Shown here in pieces: positions 57,380-64,000 of a stretch of 64,000 nt of DNA. The stretch spans positions 12,506,171 to 12,570,170 of the forward strand of contig JAKSZT010054568.1 in assembly GCA_026826555.1 (NCBI GenBank), read 5' to 3'. This DNA comes from Tolypeutes matacus (taxonomy: Eukaryota; Chordata; Mammalia; Cingulata; Chlamyphoridae). How positions within the stretch are numbered: position 1 is the stretch's first letter; every line of letters starts with the position of its first letter. The notes under the pieces are model-generated. The model did no database searches, was not told the DNA's origin, and saw only the letters and a list, made by a program, of their open reading frames with translations. A program made the translations under genes and the position numbers.

Positions 57380-58440
57380 TGTGTCTTTCCCAGATTAATT
57401 TGCAAGTTTAACACAATTCCTGTCACAATTCCAGATTTTAAAAAAAGACAAAATCTTTCTGGATTTCATCTTGAAAAGTAAATAGGAGTTGGAAGAGAAA
57501 TTGGAAGACAGAAGAAAGACTTAGGACTTGGCCTTCATACGCAATGTTTATTCTATAGCTACAGAGTAGAAGTGCATGGCAGCTGCACAAAATCAGGGAA
57601 GAGATGTATGGCATACCATATGGAGCAATCTAGCTTTACTGCATAGGAGAATCTAATGGGGAGCAGGCATTGCTCAGTGGTTGAGCGCCTGCTTCCCACA
57701 TATGAGGTGCCAGGTTCAATCCCCAATACCTTCTAAAAAAAAACTAATATGTGATCAATGATATATAATAAACCATAGAAAAAAAGGTTGAATTATCCAA
57801 TGCAATATGTATAAATTTGCCTAAGGATTTAAAAAAATTACATGAGTCTTACTTCATTCACATCATATAACAAAATATTTTCCTATTGAATTTATGCTTT
57901 AAGTCCTCATACACACACAATTTAGTTGCATGTGTAACTGCGATTGGAATGAGGAAATGGTTCCAATAGCAAAGGAAAAAATCACAAAGAAGAGTAATAA
58001 TAGATTTGACTATATACAAGCTAAAATTTTTTATACCTTCCAAAACATCAAAGAACAAATTGAAAAAGAAAATGGAAAAATGTGATATTAAAACAGCAAC
58101 AAGTTTGACGCTGAAATTTTAACATGGCTAGTAGGAAAGAGCTTTTGTAAACCAATAAGGAAAACACTTAGACTGTTAAGGGAAATTTCAAAGAAATTTC
58201 TAAGGTTATATAAAGAAATGAAAAAAACATCCAAACTACTGTAGAAATCAACAAATTGACAAAACTGTTGACGAATAATATTTACTTTTGGGAAAATACT
58301 CATTTGATAGAAACCTGAAGATACACATATGCCAGGAAGTACATCTAGGTGATGAGTCTATGCCTGCTTTTTAATTTGCTTCCTTTTGCTTTCCCTTATT
58401 TTCTAATAAAAATATTAATTTAAGATGAAGAATGAATAAA
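57380..58440 (+). mobile_element. L1/HAL1-like LINE fragment, sense, split by a SINE
   Basis: Decayed L1 text: 'tttgcaagtttaacacaattcctgtcacaattcc', 'tctggatttcatcttgaaaag', 'ttggccttcatacgcaatgtttattc', 'agctacagagtagaagtgcatgg', then after the SINE 'atgtgatcaatgatatataataaacc', 'gattggaatgaggaaatgg', 'aatgaaaaaaacatccaaac', ending in an A-rich stretch near 58440-58460. Many stops, no coding capacity. The choice between L1 and HAL1 is not settled. Confidence 0.65.
57658..57743 (+). mobile_element. tRNA-derived SINE, xenarthran type, with target duplication
   Basis: tRNA-like body with 'attgctcagtggttgagcgcctgcttcccac' (A-box region) and 'aggttcaatcccc' (B-box region), then an A-tail at 57735-57743. 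CTAAT at 57653-57657 is repeated at 57744-57748. Better preserved than the copy at 19298 and inserted into the LINE remnant, so it is younger than that LINE. Confidence 0.85.
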
Positions 58441-58589
58441 CCCATTTTAAAAAATAATAAAACTAGGGCACAGATAAAGTTCTAGGGGCACTGGAGGAAA
58501 GGAAAATTTCCAAACTAAAGGATTGTCAGGTTTCCGCTGCCCCTTCCCCACTCTGCTTCCACTGCCAGACAATTCCTGATGGAGTGGCA

Positions 58590-58913
58590 GCACCCGAATT
58601 ACCCAAATCGCCTGAACCACCTGAGCCACCTGAATCACCTGGACCACCCGAATCACTGAATCACCTGAATCACCTGAATCACTGAATCACCTGAACCACC
58701 TGAATCGCCTGAACCACCTGAGCCTCCTGAATCACCTGGACCACCCGAATCACTGAATCACCCGAATCGCCTGAACCACCTGAGCCACCTGAACTGCCTG
58801 AATCACCTGCTCACCTGAACCACCTGAACCATCCTAATTACTGAATCACTGAATCATCTGAATCACCTGAATCACCTGAACCCACCTGAACCCACCTGAA
58901 TCACCTGAACACC
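58590..58913 (+). repeat. 9-bp-based minisatellite dense in CACCTG
   Basis: Units are variants of CACCTGAAT / CACCTGAAC / CACCTGAGC with shortened ATCACTGA steps that break the 9-bp phase. I count 19 CACCTG cores in about 320 bp. On the minus strand the units read VIQ/VVQ-type tripeptides (for example VIQVAQVVQ), giving open frames that are repeat artefacts. An internal higher-order segment around 58612-58655 recurs at about 58710-58755 (gaaccacctgag, cctgaatcacctggaccacccgaatcactgaatc). Confidence 0.95.
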
Positions 58914-60854
58914 AGAAGTTATCCCCACGGACTGGACCAGAGCTCCGAGAAGCTGAGTGGCTGCTTCTCCCAGGGTTACGCCACTGACAGACGCCCCTGT
59001 CCAGTCCCAGCAGGATAGAGGAAAGGGGTTCTGGTGGAGCTCCTGTTTGCAGGGATGCTGAGCCCAGGACCCCACCCCACTCCATGCTTCATTGTCATTA
59101 CTTGTGTCCTCCTACGGAGGAAGTTCCTGTCGTCACACAGCCTCTTCTCTCATCCTTGCTTCTCTCCAAAGTCCCTGCCTTGAAGCTCCAGAGGAGCTGG
59201 CATTTTCCATCACATGGAAACTATGGGAACAGTGAGACTGTGGAAAGAATTCTGGACCCCAAAACTGGGGTAAGCATAAGGGCATTCAAAAGACTTTCCA
59301 CCAAAGCCCGGGACCACGAGGTTTTGCTTCTCCTTTACAGTTGGCAAGACGGAAAGTAACATTCACAACGTCCTTGTCTTTAAAGCAAGAAGAGATTTGA
59401 TTGCACATGAAGGGAGTAATTAAAGTGTACCCACTCCCCAGGCTTCCCTCCATCGAGCTGAGACTCCCTCGCTCGTGTGTGCCCTTCGCCCTGCTTTCTT
59501 TGAGCAATAGCTCTTGCTTTGTCCTAATGTCATCCTGTTGCCCACATTGGTAGAGAACAGGCAGGAGTTGTAAAACGCTTCTGCAGGAAGATGGATTTCT
59601 TGAAAATCTAACCCAAGTAAAATATGAGAAAGGACAGCTGATTCGTCAATTCACTCATTTACGAGAAGCAAATCTCAGTGGTTGCTGGGCGCTGGACATC
59701 TGCGTGGCCACCCTGTCCGAGGAGCTTTCCCGGGCTAGTAACTGATCACTTAAGAGAATATGCAGAATCTGCGATTTTCTTTAGTCTTGTCACCTACTTC
59801 CCATAGCAAGAGAGGGTCAGGAATGGGTGTGCCTTCGAAGCCATTAAGCCCCGTCTCCGTGTTTGATTGGGGATCCAGTCTGAAAAAGTGACTTGCTCAA
59901 GGCGGAACAGTGACTTCGCCAACAAAGGCAGGACTAGAAGGGGCTTTGTTCCTCAGCTGAGTCATTCCTTCCTCCCTCCTTTCAAAACTAATTTTGGGAG
60001 GATTTACTGAGCATTTAAAAGATCCTCAAGGAGCCTCTAAGTGGTTTTTCAGTAGTCCTGTGAATTCCTTCACACCTCTCTCTGAAAGCATTTATTTGGA
60101 TTAAATGTGGGGTCCATGCATCAGCCCAGGAGCCCAGCCCTGGGCAGTGGACAGACAGACTGCGCTTGCTCCTGTCTCAGCTCTGCCTGGCCACCGCCGC
60201 ATTCTCAGACAAATCACTTGACAAATCTGAGGCACAGTGTCCAGATTTGTGTTAGAAAATGTGAATCCTGCCTCTCCATGGAGAGGACTGTGGGAGAGAA
60301 TGCCTGTGACGTGCCTCTGAAACGGAAAAGGGGTACACTGCTGCCAGCCATGACCACGTTAGAGGCCCGTGAATACCCTGAGGGTCAGAGGGACTAACCG
60401 CCTTCTGTCCAACGAGGCCAAGTGTACGCTTGGAGCTTCCTGATCACATATTTCATTGTTAAGGCATTGTGTTAGTATATGGGATTTAGAAACACATATT
60501 TTGGTCCTTTCCTGAGTAGTTACAGCATGCTATTTCTCAGTGAAAACATTTCCTTTGTGAGTGATTTCCTAACAAGGGAATATACTTAAAATCTACCCAA
60601 GGCCTCTATTTCCCATCACTTGTGGATTTAAGATTACAGGAGTAATCTTTGGGGTTCTCATCCTAATTTCCCATTCAAGTTTCCCTCCTGCACTCTGATG
60701 GGCAGAACAAAGCATCCAAGAAAACCAAACCAAACAAAAAAGGAGTTCATCTAAAAATGTGTGATTTTTTTAGTTTTATATTTATAAAGATTTTAATTCC
60801 AATTGACATCATGGCAAATTCCAATACAGACCAGAAAAAAAGAATATGGTTGCT
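58914..60854. other. Intergenic, no gene recognised
   Basis: Ordinary composition. A MIR-like 'cattctcagacaaatcacttgacaaatctgaggcac' lies at 60200-60250. No exon or RNA gene is supported. Confidence 0.45.
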
Positions 60855-61030
60855 CAGCTAAAGTTCACTTCATTCATTCATTCACTCATTCATCCATCCG
60901 TCATTCTTTCATGCAGCAAACGTGAGCCAAGTGCAAAGGTGAGGTAGACTGTCTGTTCACTCAGGTGCTCGCAGGCTAGTAGGATCCATGCACACATGAG
61001 CAATAAGTAAAAAAGTAGGTGACAGGTTCT
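60855..61030 (+). repeat. (ATTC)n tract and L2-like remnant
   Basis: CATTCATTCATTCACTCATTCATCCATC at 60871-60900 is a decayed tetranucleotide tract of the sort found at L2 'attcattcattcaac' ends. It is followed by 'gagccaagtgcaaaggtgagg' and 'ctcgcaggctagtaggatcc'. Confidence 0.6.
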
Positions 61031-61375
61031 CTGATGGAAAACTGCGCAGGGAATGGAATACTATTCTACTGCAGGGGTGGGGGGAGAATGGGTCAAGGAT
61101 GCTCCTTAGAAGGAATTGAAGGCCAAGGAGGGGCTTGCCAGGCAGTCGAGCCAGGGTGGATGGGGGAGATAGACGGTCATTCAGAAAAGGGGACAGAGCA
61201 TGAGAATCCAGAAGAATTGTGGACCGACCCTGATGGCTAGACTGCGGGAAATGGAAGATGGGGAGGAGATGAGGGCTGGCAAGAAGCCACACTGGAAAAG
61301 TAGGTAAAGGTTTCCTGGGAAAGGGAAGGCAAGGATGAGCCAAGCAAGGAGGTGCAGATGGGGAGATGGGCTACA

Positions 61376-61500
61376 TATGGAAGGTGGTGGGCAGGTGTAG
61401 AGGGGAGGAGGGCTGGGTGTGGAAGGTGNNNNNNNNNNGGGTGTGGAAGGTGGTGGGCAGGTGTAGACGGGAGGAGGGCTGGGTGCAGGTGGTGGGCAGG
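61376..61500 (+). repeat. 42-bp minisatellite, about three units, broken by a gap
   Basis: The unit runs GGAAGGTGGTGGGCAGGTGT, AGAGGGGAGGAGGGCTGGGT, GT. It occurs from 61379, begins again at 61421 before being cut by ten Ns, resumes after the gap, and ends with a partial GCAGGTGGTGGGCAGG at 61485-61500. It is G-rich on the plus strand. Copy number in the animal is uncertain. Confidence 0.9.
61429..61438. other. Assembly gap, 10 N, inside a minisatellite
   Basis: A token gap of ten Ns in the middle of the 42-bp repeat, probably a collapsed or unresolved array. Confidence 0.98.
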
Positions 61501-63479
61501 TAATCTCTCTTACAAACTTCCACGGGAGGGCAGAGCCCAGCACCAGTAGGTTTCTCGGTGGTGCTGAGAACGGAGACACAGGAGGAAGAGAGGCCTGTGT
61601 GTGAAAAGCCGATCCTTTTCTGAGAAAGGCAAGTAATTCTTGTGTGCTATAAGGAGAAAATGTACTTCCCTTTGATTGCAGGAAATAAAATTGTTTCTTG
61701 TTTATCATAGATTAAAATAGATGTAATGACATTTCTTTTCTTGTAGCTCATAAACGCAAGGAAGAAATTTGCTGTTATATAAATTGACTAACAAAAAATT
61801 TTGGTAGAAGGATAAAGTAGAATGGAGAGGTAAGGGGGGAAAATGGGAAAACATGCTCTATGAAGTTGGGTAGAACCAGATTCAAACCCTGGCTTGACCA
61901 TAACCTCAAATTTGGCTTTTAGGACAGTTAATCTTACCAGCATCACCTGGGTTATAAGATATGCTCTTTCAATATGCTAATGTATATGCCTAATGTCAGC
62001 AAGTGCCCTACAAGCTTTCTTCCTTCTTCTCTCTCCCACTGTTCCTTATTTTCGTTCTGGGTGATGTTTTCCTCCCACATCCAGCTAATTCCCTCTAGCC
62101 CATCCTCCACTTCCCTTCGGCAATCTCTAGAGGATGATGTGCACTGATTACTTCCACAAGGTGCCTTGGCCATCCTCTGTAAGACCTTCCTCTGTTAGCT
62201 TTCGCCCTTTCAGAAGCTGTGCTCACTCCCTCTGACTCCTGCTGACGCAGTGAATCTCTTGATTTCCTCTGACAGCTTCCTTTTGACCTTAAAACATGCT
62301 CATGTTTCCTACAAGCTAGAAAAAAACATGTCAAAACAAACAGCTGTCCCAGCCGAGCTGATTCTCCTTGGTCTCCTGCCTCCAGCATGGCAGCCAAGGC
62401 TCGTAGCCGCCCTCGTCTCGCTCTCGTCTCACACGCACTCCTAAATGTCCTTGGTGGAGTCTCCACTAAGCTGAGAAGGTCTGGGCTTTTATCTGCCGCC
62501 TTCCAGCTCAGACCTAGAGAAGCCCTGTCGGGAGCTTGGGAGGCCAGGAGCTGGCACTCTACTGGAGCAGCTGAGGATGGCCGAGAGACAAAATGCAAAC
62601 CTGAAAGGATCTACGCCTGAGGAAGTTGGAGGCACCATCCACACTGGGTGAAAAAGCCAGGAGAGGCTGGGAACGGGAGGAGAAAACGACGGGTGGCCCG
62701 TAACTTTACGTGGGAATTTATTAGGGTTAGAGACACTGAGCAGTCCCCTAAAGCAGTAATTTTCGACCTCTTAATTATCAGGCAAATGGACCTACAGGTG
62801 CCGTTTCTGTTGAGGCTAGGCATGGAGAGGCTGGAGGAAAGGACAGAAGAGAGAGAAGGTACAGAACCGCCAAGCCTCCTCACTGCCGAGCCAGGGCCTT
62901 TCCTCTGCTCCCCTCCTCAAAGAAACAGAGAGACAAGGGCTCTCTCCACCGGCTCCTCCCTCTTTCTCTTCCCCTGACGCCTTGCTTTGGCCTCCCTGGT
63001 TACCTTCTGTTTCTCTGTCATGCTTCCTTGCCTTCTTCACTGACTCCATTCCCTCCTCATTCCCCCAAAGGGTGCCAGAACTCTGAGCGCCTCTTTCGTA
63101 CCTTCTCCTCCCTGGAGAGCTCATTCCAGCTCCCTCTGAGGGAGGATGGGCCGCATCTACCTCCCCAGGCCACGCGGCCTAACGGGCCAGTGTCCCCTGA
63201 CCGCCCCATCGCAGGACGATTCAGCACGTCTGACATGAACCCGAGCTCTGTGCCCAAACTGCCTCCCCTCCCTCTTCCATCTGTCTCACCCTGATATCTC
63301 TGCTCAGCAGATCGGGGAGGAAATGGAACTTCTGCCCCAGGTCCTCCAATGGCTCGGTGGACCAGTCCCGCCTGCTTTTAGAGTGAGGGTTATTTTCTTT
63401 CTCGTTAGGTCTTTATCGTGGTCTCCTATCATTGCCGTATCCTGGTTTCCTCCCTCCCAGTGTGTTATAGCAGCTCTGA
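61501..63479. other. Intergenic, no gene recognised
   Basis: AT-rich to about 62000 and mixed afterwards. A possible MIR piece lies at 61870-61925 ('gggtagaaccagattcaaaccctggcttgacc'). No exon is seen. Confidence 0.45.
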
Positions 63480-63570
63480 CCTTCCACAGATGATGTCATG
63501 GAAGCTTGGGGAAGTTTAGAGACTTTGCCAGGGCCACACAGCATGTGACTGGCCAACTCAGAGCCAAACT
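63480..63570 (+). repeat. MIR SINE remnant
   Basis: 'gggaagtttagagactttgccagggccacacagcatgtgactggccaactcagagccaaactc' is MIR 3'-half text. Confidence 0.7.
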
Positions 63571-63894
63571 CTATATTCTATGCTTAATATTTTAGTAATG
63601 GGGTTTCATGTGGTATTTACACGCACCGGAAAAAGTGGGAACAGTATACATTGGAAATGGTGGAAGTAAATATTCTCGCTCATTGTATTTACTCTTAGGT
63701 TGCTGAATGTGTGATGGAGCCTGTGGGAAACTTGGGGCAAAAACGAGATCCCATAAAGGACTCTGCAAAGAGCGCGTTCCCGTGAGATAACACCAACTCC
63801 ACCAGAGACGGCAGCCCCCAGCCCCGCTTCACATGGAGTGAACCTTCCCAAGGTCACAAGCAGTGAGTGCAAAGGCACACTGCTTAGAGGCCAG

Positions 63895-64000
63895 AGGCAC
63901 ACGCATGTGCACACGCACACAAGTACACACACAAACACGTGTGCACACACACAACCCACACACGTGCAGACACACCTGCACACATGTGTGCATGCACACA
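63895..64000. repeat. Imperfect (CA)n-rich repeat at window edge
   Basis: Interrupted CACA/CACG/TGCACA tract running to the end of the window, with alternating purine/pyrimidine that could adopt Z-DNA. It probably continues beyond the edge. Confidence 0.85.

Noticed and set aside
57658..57743. Possible tRNA gene
   Set aside because: Same SINE family, with A-tail and flanking target duplication.
58447..59085. Minus-strand frames with VIQVVQ repeats
   Set aside because: Translation of the CACCTG minisatellite. Phase breaks and no flanking gene structure.
61181..61708. Minus-strand frame rich in CPPPSTP repeats
   Set aside because: It is the translation of the 42-bp minisatellite and crosses the 10-N gap.

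Overview
This is a vertebrate nuclear window from a placental mammal. It has exactly one protein-coding exon that I can recognise, at the extreme left edge: the first coding exon of TRIB2 (Tribbles pseudokinase 2) on the minus strand, 145-414. Its 90 codons match TRIB2 almost residue for residue and end on the invariant lysine at a canonical GT donor. The rest of TRIB2 lies beyond position 1, so nearly all of the window is the upstream flank of the gene. The interspersed repeats point to Xenarthra, most likely the sloth/anteater side: tRNA-derived SINEs of a kind I know from that order (19298, 57658, 52670, fragment at 29876), two copies of a roughly 1.3-kb repeat opening with the same block (32810 and 55145), and an LTR type at 27338. 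The species call rests on memory of those families, not on a search.

Layout. 1-144 is the start of TRIB2 intron 1, 145-414 the coding exon and 415 to about 1525 a long GC-rich 5' leader with no AUG on the sense strand. About 1526-2600 is promoter and CpG island with a TATA-like element, GC boxes and an assembly gap of exactly 400 N. From 2600 to 64000 there is no convincing exon, RNA gene or processed pseudogene. This stretch is old repeat debris (L2, MIR, L1, ERVL-type and MaLR-type LTRs), younger lineage-specific SINEs, several minisatellites, and single-copy AT-rich blocks that are reasonable places for distal TRIB2 regulatory elements.

Tandem arrays are the most distinctive content. There is a 51-unit, 16-bp minisatellite at 43041-43862 without a single indel, and a 9-bp-based array at 58590-58913 carrying 19 CACCTG E-box cores. 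A 60-66-bp array at 54058-54430 changes length only in threes, and a 42-bp array at 61376-61500 is interrupted by a 10-N gap. Nested insertions (a two-headed SINE inside an L1 at 52670, a monomeric SINE inside an L1 at 57658) give a relative chronology.

I found no operon-like, defence-like or otherwise new gene system. Many long open frames exist in the GC-rich and repeat regions. They are composition artefacts, cross N gaps, run through L2/L1 remnants, or begin at GTG rather than ATG.
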